Numbered from the stretch's first letter, positions 10,877-24,800 are shown. The stretch is DNA of 64,000 nt from Macrotrachela quadricornifera (GCA_022393335.1 JAJEKB010020242.1:186528-250527); one strand, 5' to 3'. Numbers and translations are program-made. The notes: generated by a model not told the origin, from the sequence alone.

Positions 10877-13800
10877 ATAAATCAACATCAAATTGTTCTT
10901 TCATTTGTCTGTGATATATTGATTTTTATTTCATAAAAAAAATGATTCATAAATTAAATGTTCGTCATATTGAAAGCTGAAAATCTATCTATCATCAGTA
11001 GTCACTTATGGAATAAAAGTATTGAATACTCTCTACAGACAGCAAACGAGCGAAAATATATAAGGTGCATTAGTGTAGTTTGTTTCTTAACGAAACTATG
11101 TAAAAAACGCAGTTAGATATTTTCTTTGGGATATTTAAAAGCAGGAGATATCGAACATTTCACATCGTTTCCTTGACCGATCAATATTAGTAATGTCCCA
11201 TGCAATGTTCATATTGATGGTTCACAGACGTTGATCTCGTCCAATTTTTATTATCTTAGAACATCAAAGTAACTCAAGTAAAAAATACATCATAACCTTT
11301 AGATTATTTGCGCTGGTCAAACCACGATTTAATTCTTGATAAATAGACGGCAAGCTGTGTATGCTAGGTGGATGACCACCATAGTCTTTATTTATGGTAC
11401 GGTAGAATAGATTGGGTGAAAATTTACTGTAAACTTTTGGTCTTGTTGAAAAAAAAGATCAACATTCCACTTGTGTGACAATTGGATCTTCAATGCTTAT
11501 CTAATTTTTCAGATCAATATGGTTTTTGAAATAATGTATATTTATCATAGAGTGATCTCGTACTTGGCATGAAGCAGTACGGTCTAATAAATACACTACA
11601 AATTAATGAAGAGATACTTGGTGCTTCGAAGATTACATCACGATAAAGTCCAACTGCAATATATTTGGTAATTGCACGTCTACTATAATAATAATCTATC
11701 GAAATCTAAGCTTTGAGTAAAAGCTAGCAAAGACCATTGTGAAATATTTTAGCGTCGATCAAGAATCTGCACTTTGTTCTCTTTCTTACGACATCAAATT
11801 ATAGTAATGACTTCTTCTTTCATCTTATAATATGACTAAACACCGGCGTTTTTTTGCATGTTAAACGGATTTACTAATCGTTTTGTTGCGAAAAACAACA
11901 ATCGATTGATGTAATTATAAGACAGCATAATGCTTTTTATTCTTCTCTCATTCTAATGCTTTTGTCGCTATTAACTAATGATTATAGACATGAACCATGT
12001 CATTGGATAAGTTCCTTAAACAAGGACAAAACCAATCAAACTGTGAGCTCATTTACCGATGTGAAAATTTTTTTTGAAAAAAATCTGATTCCACCCTCGC
12101 AGATTTGATCTACATCATCATCATTTTCACAACATGATCATCTCTTGCATGAGGCATCGACTATGACATTTATTCGAGTTTTATACATGCCTTTAGATTG
12201 TGCAACCAGTGAGGCTAGGATATAAGATGCTAGATTAGAAGGTGACCGGACAATTCGTCGCAATGTTATGATGAAATTAAATCATTGCGACGAATTGTCC
12301 TAGCACCAAGTTAAACATATAACTGTTTAGGATCTGTCAAAAGTAAGCGTGTGATATTTATTACCATCTCCACTTTCACGTAGGGAAATGACAGTAAGCG
12401 TTGGTAAGATTAAAATTTTTCTATGTGGCAGCAAAAGCGTTTATTTGGTGTTGATTATCTAGCGTTGCATCATAATCTTCACTATTTAGCACGCATAAGT
12501 AGATGGTAAGTGATTTATTTTTAAATGAATGTAGGGCACACACGTCAGATTATTAAAGAGTTAACAGAAATCTGTCGAAGATATTTTTTGATGGATTAAG
12601 CCATGATGTGTCATTTTATTAGCCACTTAGAAAGTCTTAATGGTCGTTAATGTCAATAATCTATCAGCAATGGTGTCGAAGCTGCGAAAGATTCCAGGCA
12701 GAACGCAAAACGCGCTGAAAAGTCTCTAGAAATTTTAAAACAATATGAGGTATTATATTTCAGAATGTCTGGAAAGTTGATATTTTTCAATAGTACTATT
12801 AATAGTTAGTCGAAACTTTTTGAAAGAAATCTTTATGGTCTCTGAATAGTAGCATACTAAATGTGACAAATCAAAAAAGAAATTGTCACTATTAGAAGTT
12901 CCAAGAATTGTATGAGTTTGATACTGTATGTCTTTGCAGAGCTAAAGTAACAAACTATTTTGCAAAAGCATTGGTTGTTTAGCTAATATATGACTGCACT
13001 GCTTTTTTCGTCGCTCTGTTGATAAATTTGAACCGCCCAGCTTTTTGCCGTTTTTAACAGCCTAGGAATAGCTTAGACTGGCCGGTGTAGTCCAGTCTGA
13101 AAAAATCAGATTGTTTCCAAGTGTGATCTACATAGCTGTAGTACAATTTATAGATTATGATAGCTCGTCTCACTTCTGTATCATGATTTCATCATTGCGT
13201 ATTGTCTTTCGAGGTATATGCAACAATTATGAATTGGTCATGTGGTTTCTATTATTCAATCATATAGATCCTTTACCACCTGACGACATATACAACTGTA
13301 GTGAAATCCATAGGCTGCGGTAACTTGTCTCACTCATACCTTCATACTCATCCTCACCCTGTATCTTTTGAGAATTTTTCAAGGACAAGGTAATAGTTAG
13401 TTCCGTTGCACCCCAACATCAAGTCGCCGGAGTTGGACCTGAGAACTTCAATAATAGCTTCTAGAAGACCTTCATAGCGTCAGACCGTTACTTCGAAAAA
13501 AAATCGTTAAAAGATGCGGTCTACCTAAAAATAACTAGATAGTGGTCTTCAAAATCTGACATTTTGCACCACTAGACGGATGCAGTACCAGTTGTTATCA
13601 TTTCCACCTGATCAGATCCTTCACCAAGGATGAAACACGTTGTGGAATGTTAATGTGATATCCAGAAGGACCTCTTTTTACTTCTCACCCTTAGCCTTAC
13701 CCTCATCTACTCTCACCCTTGAATGAGTCATATTGTGACATTGAGAAATCTTATAGCAGTATTTATTGAACTTTTATCATGATGTTGTTCTTTCAGTACC

Positions 13801-14084
13801 ATAAAATTTGTTGTTCGATGTTTTCGAAGAATAGGCAGTGTTAGTTCAATAGAAATGGATCAAAGTGTAGTATGAATATAAAAGTACAATATGGATTCAC
13901 ACAGTGAAGAAAAAAGTTTTCTGGTCAACCATTGTCGAACTACAAGAGAATGGATCAAGTCAATTTAAGATTAATTAATTATTATATAAAAGGTCAAACA
14001 ATGTTCTCGTTTATTTACGAAAAATATGAGTGCTTGAATAGAAAACTATCCATATAGTCAAAGTACGGTCAGAGTATCACATAG
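10877..14084. other. Intergenic, about 3.2 kb, with a perfect 18-bp hairpin
   Basis: No coding potential recognised; the open frame at 13111-13323 has no motif. The one structured element is the inverted repeat at 12248-12300, listed separately. Confidence 0.5.
12248..12300. repeat. Perfect inverted repeat, 18-bp arms, 17-base loop
   Basis: The arm 12248-12265 (ggacaattcgtcgcaatg) is the exact reverse complement of 12283-12300. The arms hold GTCGCAATG, which is GC-richer than the surroundings. It may be the remains of a fold-back element or a transcribed hairpin; no gene is near. Confidence 0.8.
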
Positions 14085-14951
14085 TCACCTTCGATACTTA
14101 ATTTTTTCATTTTTAAAATCCTTATCGTACTTATCTACACATGCTCGACACAGTACATCGTCTACTTCACCACTACTGTCATGCATGGAGATGTTTTCTC
14201 GAGCAGCAAGTCGTCGACATAATAGACATGTCAAACGTTTAGTTGTGCTTCGACAAAACTTACAGTCGATGTAATCCCTACACCATGAATTATGCCACGT
14301 ATGTACCATGTCATTCATCAATGCTGCATAGCGTCCTTTTTCCGATTTGTCTTCGTTATACTGGTCATGGGTCGTTGCTTTGGCTCGAGATTTTTGAGTC
14401 AGTTGTTGCTGTAGATAACTGAGTTGATCTCGAACCTCATCCATAAAGACTTGAAGCTGATATGCTTGCGCATTGTGCTCAGCTCTTAACTCTTCTATAA
14501 CTGGTCGGATTTTCAGTAATGGACATACACTATGATGCTGAGGCCATTGCTCTCGAGTGCCAGTCCATGAGCACTTGAGATCTGCTGCTGGACACTGTAC
14601 ATGTGTTTCGCGACAATGATTAGTAATGTGATCGTGAAAATTTCCTCGTTGAATGTTGCTTTGATTGCACTGTGGACAGCGAACAAGAAGTCGATCGAGT
14701 TGGCTGAGAACTACACGTGTAGTGACTGGTACGAACGATATAGCTATCCGACAAATAGGACATGACGAATTCTGCCTGCTCCAATTACTAATGCAAAGAG
14801 CGCAGAATGTGTGTCCACATTTTACACCTAGTTGCGGGTTGACAAATGGTTGCTGGCATATGGCACATTTTAATTCTATATCGATTTCGTTTTCATTCAT
14901 GTAGATATAGTTGAGAATTGATGCACTACGCGGTTCCGATCTCGAAGACAT
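14085..14951 (-). CDS. RING finger protein with TRAF-type zinc fingers and coiled coil (putative E3 ubiquitin ligase)
   Basis: Intronless 288-aa protein from the ATG at 14951. Residues about 29-68 form a C3HC4 RING: CAIC, then CGHTFCALC, then CPIC, with all eight zinc ligands visible. Residues about 88-148 have the Cys/His spacing of TRAF-type zinc fingers (VRCPQC, HITNHC, VQCPAADLKCSW, QHHSVCPLL). A glutamine-rich helix (about 155-195) looks like a coiled coil. The C-terminus has further paired cysteines (CKFC, CLLC, CRAC) that could bind zinc. RING/TRAF-zf proteins act as E3 ubiquitin ligases. It lacks the MATH/TRAF-C domain of true TRAFs, so it is closer to RNF/NRDP1-like proteins than to TRAF signalling adaptors. 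Substrate unknown. Confidence 0.85.
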   Translation of the reverse strand: MSSRSEPRSASILNYIYMNENEIDIELKCAICQQPFVNPQLGVKCGHTFCALCISNWSRQNSSCPICRIAISFVPVTTRVVLSQLDRLLVRCPQCNQSNIQRGNFHDHITNHCRETHVQCPAADLKCSWTGTREQWPQHHSVCPLLKIRPVIEELRAEHNAQAYQLQVFMDEVRDQLSYLQQQLTQKSRAKATTHDQYNEDKSEKGRYAALMNDMVHTWHNSWCRDYIDCKFCRSTTKRLTCLLCRRLAARENISMHDSSGEVDDVLCRACVDKYDKDFKNEKIKYRR

Positions 14952-15387
14952 GGCAGCAATATATTCCTTGTATTAATGTCGAAGAGAGAGAAAAAATGCT
15001 TAGTTGTTGATTTTTTGTCGGAAGTGATCTAAACGCGTTCTTGGAATTTTCTTCGTTGAATGGGTAGGAACACGCTTATTCATCGTTTATTTGCTGTGAG
15101 AATATAATATATTATTCAAGCGCATGATTATTGACTTAAGAGCGATTACTTGAATAACTTCTTTATTTTCAATATTTACGAGCTGGCGAACGGCAATATG
15201 TTACATTACTCAGTAAATTGCATGAAACACTCACCACATCTGAAAGCTTTAACTTGGAAAGGGCTACTTCTCATTTGCGAACATAAAAAATTGAAGCTTA
15301 AAAAAATCGAATATTTTTAAAATTTGACTGCGTAAAATTTAGTTGTATGAATTGTTTTAATTTGAATTTTTTTTAAAGTAGATTTTA

Positions 15388-15529
15388 TGTAATTTATAGA
15401 GGACGTAATTTATTAATTAAGTAATATAAATTCTTAATAAACCAGAGTATTTGTAATTTGTAGAGGACGTCAGTTGATGATTGCAATATTTTTTAGTAAA
15501 GCAAAATTTTTGCAATTTGCAAAGGTTGT
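15388..15529. repeat. Three degenerate direct repeats, period about 60 bp
   Basis: The words tgtaatttatagaggacgt (15388), tgtaatttgtagaggacgt (15452) and tgcaatttgcaaaggttgt (15511) recur at 64- and 59-base spacing in AT-rich sequence. Probably the rest of a short tandem array; no function inferred. Confidence 0.5.
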
Positions 15530-16651
15530 TGTTGATGTAGAGATAAACTTACGTGCTTTATGTCTACAAAAGAGAGAGTTTAATCTTTTAGAGAGATTTT
15601 AACAAATAAAGTGATTGCCAATTGTTGAAGGAGTAATATGACTGAAGCCCGAGCAAGGATCGTGAATGTAAAAAGAAACTAAAGCATTTTATGTTTGGGA
15701 GAGAGCGTTCAATATTTTCTAATAATTGTAACTAAATAAAATGAATATCTATTTTTGTAGTAGTTATAGTATATGGACATGAAGCTGCTATTGCACGAGC
15801 AAGCGTCCTATATCTTGAAAAGAAATACAGTAAACTAGCATTTTATTGATTTCACTGAACGTGACAAAGAAGTTTCAGATGGGTTTATTAGAAAACATGT
15901 TGATAATTTAATATTTGTTTGTAATCAGAAGAAAATCCTTGTCATTACGATTTCAAGACTTTACACTCTAGATCTTTGCATTTAATTTGATACTTAAATA
16001 TGAGAATACCGGTAATAGTACGAATTTTATTCAATTCATGACGATGTTGTCACCGTTCACAAAATTGTAACTATACGCTTCTAATATCGTTGTCTATTGT
16101 AAATGAATGCCGAATCATCTCGATTAGTTAATTATTGTCCATCCGATGTTAAAGTTTATGTTGGCATGTTAGTTAAACTTCAAACAAAAAACTAATCAAA
16201 AGCGCCAGCAATATATATTTTTTCTCTGTAATTTAGCGAACTTTACAAATTACAATAAATAAGACGAAAATTCAAAATATTTATATGCAGTGGACTCTAT
16301 TTTAGATACATTGAGATGTTTAATATTAATTTAAGTTTGAATAAACTTTGAAAATAACTTAAAAAATTTAAAATTAATATTTATGTTCATGTTCGCAAAT
16401 AAGAATCTATGATAAAGGCTGTTTTTACAGACAGATCAGTGTTTGATAGTAACAATATTCAATATAAAGTGATTTTATATTGAAGTGAAGGAAGAATATC
16501 TTATCTCGATATAAAGACTATTTAATAGTATCACAAATGGTCAGTAAATCATAAAGTTAGCTCTCAAAAAAGGATCGAAAATAATGTACGAGATATTTTT
16601 TCTGATTATTCATTCACAGATAAGTATCAATGACATACTTATACATAGTGT

Positions 16652-17538
16652 GTGAAAAATCTTTTTCCAGAAGGATTACACTGTCACTTTAAATAGCATC
16701 CAATAACAAATTCTACACCAAATGAAAGCACATCAAAAACAAGAGTTGTGAGTGTAATTGCAGCACTTATTGCCTATGAAAATATTAAAATGTCTTGAAT
16801 GACATGCCAAAATGCTCGAATACTTCAATATTTCCATTCTTCAAGTGCATATTTCCACAAGCAATAATAGCAGATTCGTAATCTTCATGAAAAACTGGAA
16901 CTATAGACATGTCATTTGTACAGTTTTGACGATAGAAAATTTTTCAAAAAAATTCTAGTACTACCTTTGGTGCACCTCAGACATAAAATTACAAAGCATT
17001 TTTCGAATTAAAATACCTCAATTCATATATCAATCGATGCAGCTTTTGACGAAGACACGAGTTCGCTTGAGTATAAACCTGTACTTTTTGCTTTTTTATT
17101 AGATTTTTCAACAAAAATAATACCAAATTCATGATTTGTATCAAAAACAACATCGACTGTTATATGAATGGAGGTATTTCAATTCGAAAAATGCTTTGAA
17201 ATTTTATGTCTGACGTGTACCAAAGGTATCATTAGAATTTTTTTGAAAAAATTTTTATCGTTAAAAATGTACGAATGACATATCTATAGTTCCAGTTTTT
17301 CATGAAGATTACGAATCTGCTATTATTGCTTGTGGAAATATGCACTTGAAGAATGGAAACATTAAAGTATTCAATCATTTTGGTATGTCATTCAAGACAT
17401 CTTAATAATTTCATAGGCAACAATTGCTACAATTACACTCATAAATCTCGTTTTTGATGCGCTTTCATTTGGTATAGAATTGGTCATTGGATGCTATTTA
17501 AAATTACAGCGTAATCCCTTTGGAAAAAGATTTTTTAC
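16652..17538. repeat. Long imperfect inverted repeat (fold-back element)
   Basis: The left arm, about 16652-17050, is the diverged reverse complement of the right arm, about 17140-17538. Outer ends pair as gtgaaaaatctttttcca (left) against tggaaaaagattttttac (right); inner parts pair around cgaattaaaatacctcaatt and its counterpart at about 17168. Arms are near 380-400 bp with scattered mismatches and small indels; the centre is about 90 bp. No open frame lies inside. It fits a non-autonomous fold-back/MITE-type element. I could not find a clear target-site duplication. Confidence 0.8.
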
Positions 17539-18313
17539 GATGGAAAAAATACTGCATACTATACATATTTAATTAATATATTCAATATATATCGGTTTTT
17601 TCTTATAGAAAAAAATCTTCATTCCGCTTTAATTTATCTTAATATTACACATGTAAATATTTTATTTATATTTATTCTTTATTATAAAGAAATAATAAAA
17701 ACAAATTAACATTCCTAATTTCCATAGATGAAAGAGTCACGAACGTTAGTTATTTCTTTTTCTTATACAAGCTCATTTTGCTTACATTTCCGATTATTAT
17801 CAATGGAAATCTCATTTTTATTTCCTGTATATTTTTCTCATCAGCTGTCGTTCGATTACTAATGAAAATGTTCATTCCCATAAGAATCTTCTGCTTGACT
17901 GTTAGAAAACAAAATTAAAAGTGAACAAGTAGAACAACTATTCATTAAAAAGAAAGTGCATATAGTAAAAGAACTACGTATTGTGTGTTTTTGTTCAATA
18001 TTAGAGTGCATTCTTCCCAACGGTAAGTCACAATAGCAGCTGACAAATGAAAAATATAGATATCATATTGAATTTATCTTTATTCAAAAGTGACATCGTT
18101 TAGGAGCACAGTCTATTGATAATTTACCCCTATTTATCGTCGTGCAAATATTCATTGAGTTATGGATTCGGATCGTTTTCTCTCTATCTTTAATAGATGA
18201 AAATGATTTCTTAAAATTTTCACAGATACGTTGCCAGTTTCATCAAACTCATTGTCAAATCACCACTAGTCGTGTAATTATTCAACTATTTACTTATATT
18301 TGACAAGAACAAC

Positions 18314-20126
18314 ATGATGAATAAAAAAAGTGAGCTACTATACATTTATCGATAACGATCGAAAAAATAGGCTTGTACTTTCGAATTGTAGTAACTAATG
18401 CATGTCATTCATTCATTTCCGGTACTTTTTTTACTTACTCAACCGTTAAAATGGTTGAAGTACCCAATTCATTCATTGCTTTGCTCAATCGTCTCATTCA
18501 ATTGGTTATTTGCACTTACATCGCTCTGTACGTATATCATTCACTAGTAATCTATTTGATTTAAATGTAATAAATTTGTCCAGTTATATTGTGTGGTATC
18601 AACGAGGATATCAAGAATTTCAAGAACCACGTGGAACGAGTGTTACCAAAGTGAAAGGTGTTTCATCAGTTAATGTGAAGACTCCATTTTCGTTAGCTGG
18701 TAGGATTTTTTTATTGAACTGTTTCATCTTACTCAAATAATAATGTATCTACTTACATTTTCAGACAATCTTTCGCGCATGGTTTGGGATACGACTGAGT
18801 ACGGTATTCCGCCTCTGGTATATATACATGTTAGATGAACGTATGATAATCATAACTATTTGTTGACTAGGAAAACAACGCATTTTTTATTGCAACTCGT
18901 CAAATTGTCACTTATGATCAAACTGAAAGCCGTTGTCCAAGTGTAAGGAGTTGATCAAATAGTATTATTTGTGGCATATTTTCCTTTGACATTTGAACTA
19001 GACTTTAAAACCAAAGCTTTATTGCAATGAGGCCAGCAAGAACTGTCGAGCTGGGAAGGCTACTCCAAGTACATCTGGTAAATGTTTTTCAGCTAGTGAG
19101 ATGATGAAATTTTTATTGAATTTTTTCTAGGATTTTTTACCGGTAATTGTGTACCAAGTCGAGAGAATACGTCGATCAATGTTTGTGAAATTAATGGATG
19201 GTGTCCCGAAGAACTAAGTGCATCAGCGTAATGGACTCATTTGTAACTTTAAAATATGTGCTACAACTTTTTTTTCTTTTTTAGAGATTATCAAATCAGT
19301 CTCGATGATTTAAGTGATTTTACCATATTTATAAAAACATCAGTAACATTTCAAAAATTCAACGTACATCTGTTCGTTTTGACATTGATTAACAGTGATC
19401 GATTGTTTTATATCTATTTTTTACTTTTTATTCATAGACGAAATCTTCCAGATGATACGAATTTTTCGTGTCGATATCATAGTATTCGAGATCCGCGTTG
19501 TCCTATCTTTCGTCTTGGTGATATCTTAGAGAAATTTAATACAAACATGCCAGCTCTTCTCAGTGAGGTAAATATAAGAAATACGAACAATTCAATGTGG
19601 CTCTTTTAGGGTGGTGTCATTGAAATCGAGCAGAGATGGTCATGCAATCTTGATTACGACAAACGTTTGTGTTATCCCCAATATATTTTTCGTCTGCTAC
19701 AAAGTGGTGATGACAAACAGTCACCAGGCATTAATTATCGGTAAGAATTATTGCTTAAATAAAAATTTTGTCGTATTTTACTCTAGACAATTATAATATA
19801 TATATATATATATAGTGCGGCGTATAAATATCGTCTGAACAATACTACATATCGAATTCTATCAAAGATTCATGGTCTTCGGTTTGTTGTATCGATCTCT
19901 GGTAATGCAGGACGATTCCATGCACTTCAGTTATTTCTTGCCATCGGTAGGATTCGATTAAAAATAATTATTAATGATGATCATGTTTTTGTTTAAAGGA
20001 TCTGGCATTGGCTACATGGTTATCGCAGGTCTTGTGTGTGATTTCATCATGGTGCATGTGCACAAATCTCGTGACAAATATCGAGCAGGCAAAGTTAGCC
20101 TAGTTAGTGACATGGTACTTCAATGA
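18314..20126 (+). CDS. P2X purinoceptor (ATP-gated cation channel)
   Basis: About 395 aa over 11 short exons plus a short first exon (18314-18329) joined to 18371 by a 41-bp intron; the first exon is the least sure part. P2X subunits form trimeric ATP-gated cation channels with two TM helices. Seen: N-terminal YSTVK (the conserved T-x-K phosphosite), TM1 ending before WYQRGYQE, TKVKG with both ATP-binding lysines, DFTIFIK with the binding threonine, NYR split by an intron (N-F/Y-R pair) and SKIHGLRF with the last binding lysine. All ten ectodomain cysteines are present (PSC-type, YC, NC, NC, VC, WC, SC, RC, SC, LC). CPIFRLGD is a near-exact family signature. TM2 is GSGIGYMVIAGLVCDFIM. Length equals vertebrate P2X4 (388 aa). 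One donor (GTTCGT at about 19372) is non-consensus but keeps frame. Expected to be functional. Confidence 0.9.
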
Positions 20127-21807
20127 ACGATGACATTCTAATGACGATATATGCATTTGCTTATTTTTATCGGAACGCTTCTTTCTGAACATTTCTTAAT
20201 TTTTCAATATTTAAAAAAAAAACATCTATAAAAAGATTTTTCGGTAGAAGTTTTATTTAAAATAAAAAAAAGATGCACGTGTAAGAATTTGGAAACACGA
20301 CAGTCTATTGTATACTAATGTGCCTATGACACCAAAATTTTATTTTTCGAATTGTACAAGATGTATACGACCTTTCCTGTCTTTACGCATCCTATGGAAA
20401 AATCTCGTATATATACACTGTGGCACATTTTATTAATCTATGTCAAATGCTCATGATTCAGAGAAATGAGCATCAGCAAAATCTTATCCTCATACAAATC
20501 TAGGATTGGAAGAAAGTGACACAGCAGCATAGTTGTATAATAATAACGAAGCTTTTCTCAATTGAGAGTCGTCGATATTCAGTTTTACTATTGTCATAGA
20601 GCGATTGAAATAACGAATTTTAATATGTTTAATGAATCCGAAAGACATGCTGTTTGTTATCTGTCTTCATGTATGTAAGTTAACGTTTAAATTACCGACA
20701 TACTGTATGTATGAATATGTAATCCAGTAATTGGCACTATAAAAAAATATATATGAGATCATATAAATTTAACAGTAAGAAAAAGTTTAATAAATACTTT
20801 TTATTGCAACAAAATAATCAAATTAATTATCCAATATCTTCTAATAAAAGCAAATTTTATTTCCAATAAACTATTGAAAAGGACGCTTTTTAAATTATAA
20901 AAATCATCGTGCCGAATGTTTTTACATTCTCTTTTAATGATAAAAAAACTTCAATAGAAATTTTAATAAATAATATTATTTATGGAGTGAATTGCAATAC
21001 ATCATAGGTTTCATTTTTATTTTCATTCTTCATTCATGCTATTGTGATTATCTATCTCAAACGAAGCCATAGGAAGATCATGAATTCGAGAAAGTACTTT
21101 TACGAACGAGAGAACTATAAAAATATGAAATAAACAATTTTACACTATAGAATAAAATTCTTTTTCTCTTTTATCGTACTTTGTATTAAATTTATTATCG
21201 AGTAAACATAATACATAATAGCTTCATTACAGTAATATTAATACATCAAAATGAAATAAAACTTCCGTTCATGTCTCTACTCAATAATAAATTTAATGGA
21301 AAATATGGTAGCATTAAAAGATAAAGAGGGAAAATATTTGTCTGGAGTGTACTTCTTAGAAGGGAATCTAGGCATGATTTTTTATATATTTAACTTTTAC
21401 GGAATAGTCAAAGAACGGATTTTAAAATAAAATAATCAACATAAAAGCTGAAGGTAGTGTACGTATACTGTTTATTTATTTATTCAAAACTTCATGGACT
21501 AGAAACATAAACGATCATTTTATAAAAATTATCAATAAGCCGTGATAGAAGATTACACTTGAGGCATTATACATCAATAATAGCAAGTGTTCATCTTTGT
21601 ACATTCACTGAAAATAGATGATGACATATCCTACTAAATAAGAAATTAAAATTTCAATTAAAGTTCTACGGAAAGAACTACATTATTGACTATTGATTAT
21701 TTTTTACTATACTAAGCGTAAGCTTTTGATTTCAGTACAGTCTAAAGCATTTCAAAAGGTCTATATGATCTCCATTTAGTATATGTATATATTTCTTGTC
21801 TGGTTCT
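20127..21807. other. Intergenic, very AT-rich
   Basis: No open frame, repeat or RNA gene recognised. Ends at the 8-bp target duplication of the hAT-like element. Confidence 0.5.
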
Positions 21808-24800
21808 CATAGGCGGCGGAACGTTTTGAATCTAGGGTAGGCTCAACATTTTTGATAAGACCCTTGCTGATAGGTTAAAAATAGAGAGGGCAATTTTTTA
21901 ATGCTATGCCACCATGTAATCATGAAACGCATTTTAAATGCAGATAGATGTGTTTTTGTTGTAAATGTGGGCGTTCTGGCACATTTTTGTATTGAAACAT
22001 GGTGGAAACGCACGTAAACGCATCCACATGCATTTAAATTTTTGTTTAGTGCATGTTGGCACGTATCCCAGTCGCTTCATTCGTTAGAATCATATTTAAT
22101 TTTTAAAAGAAGCTATGTGTCCTCCGGTGCGCGCTTCTAATTAACACACTCGATCAAACGTGTTCCAGGGGCACATCTGCCAATGTATTGCATTTGGGGA
22201 AACGCGTCTAGATTCGATTTAAGGCATTCTTCAAACGCGCTCAGGCGCGATCTAAGAATTTTTTGAGGCCGCGTTCAAACATAGTTCAATTTTGAATCGC
22301 GCCTAAACATGTTTATATTCAAAAAATATTGACATGAGTATAAAAGGTAATCTAGTCGGCGTAGATAAGCAGTTAATGAAGAAAGTTGCGTCTTGACGGA
22401 AATGTGAACGTGTCCCTAGGGAAAATCCTTGTTACTTCTGTGCCGGATCTTTGTCAAATTAGGCTAGGATCTGGCAAGGATTAGCCCATTTTTCCTGAGG
22501 AAACGCTTAAATCCTGAAAGAAGCGTGTAGCCGCTTTTCTTTTAGGATCTTGTCAGGATTAACATAAGGAATAAAAGAGGATTTTCGCCTGAATATCATT
22601 ATTTCACAATCAGGATCTAGTCAGGAAGCGCAAAAATCCAAAAAAAAGTGTGTAGCCACGAAATTTTAGGGTCCTGACAAGATTTCAAAACAAGATTTTC
22701 AAGGATGCCAACAGGATTATCCTTGTTTTGGAACCAGGATCCAGTCAGGAGATCCAGAATTCCTGAAAGGAGTGTGTAGCCACGGAATTTTAGGATCTTG
22801 GCAGGATTTTAATAGTTCAAAATTTGAAAAAAAACGTATTCCTAATCATATCTTTCAGGATTTTACTAGGCTTCCTTCAAGATACTATCGAATTTCTTAG
22901 CAGGATCTTTGTACAAATGGACTAGGTTTCCTTTAGGATGTTATCAGTTTCTTGGCAGGGTCTTGGCAGGATTTTCTAAACAGAACAGAAAATATATGAA
23001 CACATAGAGTATCGATCTCTAGACCTTCAGTATACATACCGATTAGCTTACCCAGCTAGATGCGTCATGTCATTCCATATCACTCTAACGTTCAATATAT
23101 TAATTTTTGACCTTAATCTAATCTTCCATTTGCGTTATAACTCATTACAAATGGTTTGAAAAAATCCGGAAAATCCAATATGATTTTTCTATATTTATTT
23201 AGTCTGCGGCATTTTACTGTTTTTTTTCTTTTTAAGAATTTATTTTGCATTTTTACATTTAATTCTATTTAAAAAAATATTTTCTGATTTTTTTGACTTC
23301 AATTCCATTTTTAAAAAATTTCTGAAATTATTTCTATTTTAATTCGCTTTAAAAAATATTTTTTTAATTTTTATTTAAACGTAATCAAAAGTATAAGCAG
23401 TTTTTATCAAAAGATTTACTGCTCATTAAAACTATACCTACAGAAAAATATTTTACGATGACTAAATTGAAATTATGATCTTAATGATTCCAATTTTTTT
23501 CTGATAAGCTAAAAAAGGAACTCATTACTGTAGCCGAATCATAAGCTTTATTTAAGCCGAAAAAATATTTAGAAATTTTTTTCTACGACTTTCAAGGTTT
23601 TAAACATATTTTCTATTTGTTTATGAAAAGAATCACATCACGATCGAGATCAAAATGCCATTAGATTATAATCTAATGGAACAAATCTTGGATAGAATCC
23701 TGAATCAAACTTGAGACGATCCTTAATATTTATGATTTTGAAATATCCTTTAAGGCTATCTCAAGAAATTGGGATTGCAAAATGGATTAAACAGCAACTT
23801 GTAAAGATCTTTGTTATATCCTTACATGTTCTTATCAAGATCATGATTAGAATTGATATTGCCTTGCAAGTTTTGGAAACACATATTTTAGAAACGTTTG
23901 GCACAAGATCCTGATTGAAGCTTTCTAGGATTAGTTAGTTTCATATTGTGATGGATCTTATTATTTCCTTGCCAAGATCCTCGTCTAATATGGCTATCGC
24001 TCTTGATAGGATCCTGATACAAAGATTTGACATAGGTCCGAACAAGAACCCGATACAAATTTGGCAAAATTCTTTCTCATTGTCTTGAGAGGATCCTTAG
24101 TAGAATTTTGAGGAAATCCTCATAAGATCCAGTATTCTTATCCCAGAAGAATATCTGAGCAGGAACTTGAAAGAAATCCTGAACAGGATCTTGTTTCAGC
24201 TTGAAGATTCTGAAGACAGGAAATGCTAAGGATTCGAAACAGGATCCTGAAAGATCCTCCCAAGGTTTCTCAATGAATGAACAGGAGTGAAACTAGTCTA
24301 TTGTTTATATTAAGAAACATCAAGATCTTGTACAGATCGTTATAAGAATTTAATTGACGTGTTGTGTAAGTCCATTTTTCTGTATTCATAAAATTTGGAA
24401 AAGAAGTGTGTACGAATCTCGTCAGGATCTTGACGATACAATCTGAGATATCAATGAAATAAAAGCCTGAAAAGATCTGAGTAGACTCCTACTTTTTTCT
24501 TATAAAGATCCTGATAATACTTAGTACTTCTGAAGTAGAATTCGAAATGTCTTTCATCTGGTAGCGATCTTGACCTGATACAAGAGATATTTACAAAACT
24601 ATCTTGGTGTAATGTGAGATAGGAAATTAATCAAGATCCTGGCTGAGGCTTGACAGGATTTTTTTAATTTAAATTTATGTGATCTCACACTTCTTTCCTT
24701 GTCAGGATCCTTCTCTGATCTGTTTTCATTCCCTAGAAAAATCGTGATTGAAACTTGTCGAATGAATCTGAGTTAAACCTTGAAAAAATGTTGATATAAT

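Larger units (their letters stand above)
14952..18313. other. Intergenic, about 3.4 kb, holding a large fold-back repeat
   Basis: No gene recognised. It contains three degenerate copies of a 19-bp word (15388-15529) and the long inverted repeat 16652-17538, both listed separately. Confidence 0.55.

Noticed and set aside
13120..13330. Possible direct duplication of about 50 bp, 165 bp apart (ctgtagt ... cgtctcac)
   Set aside because: Identity is only around two thirds by eye, not enough to claim a repeat.
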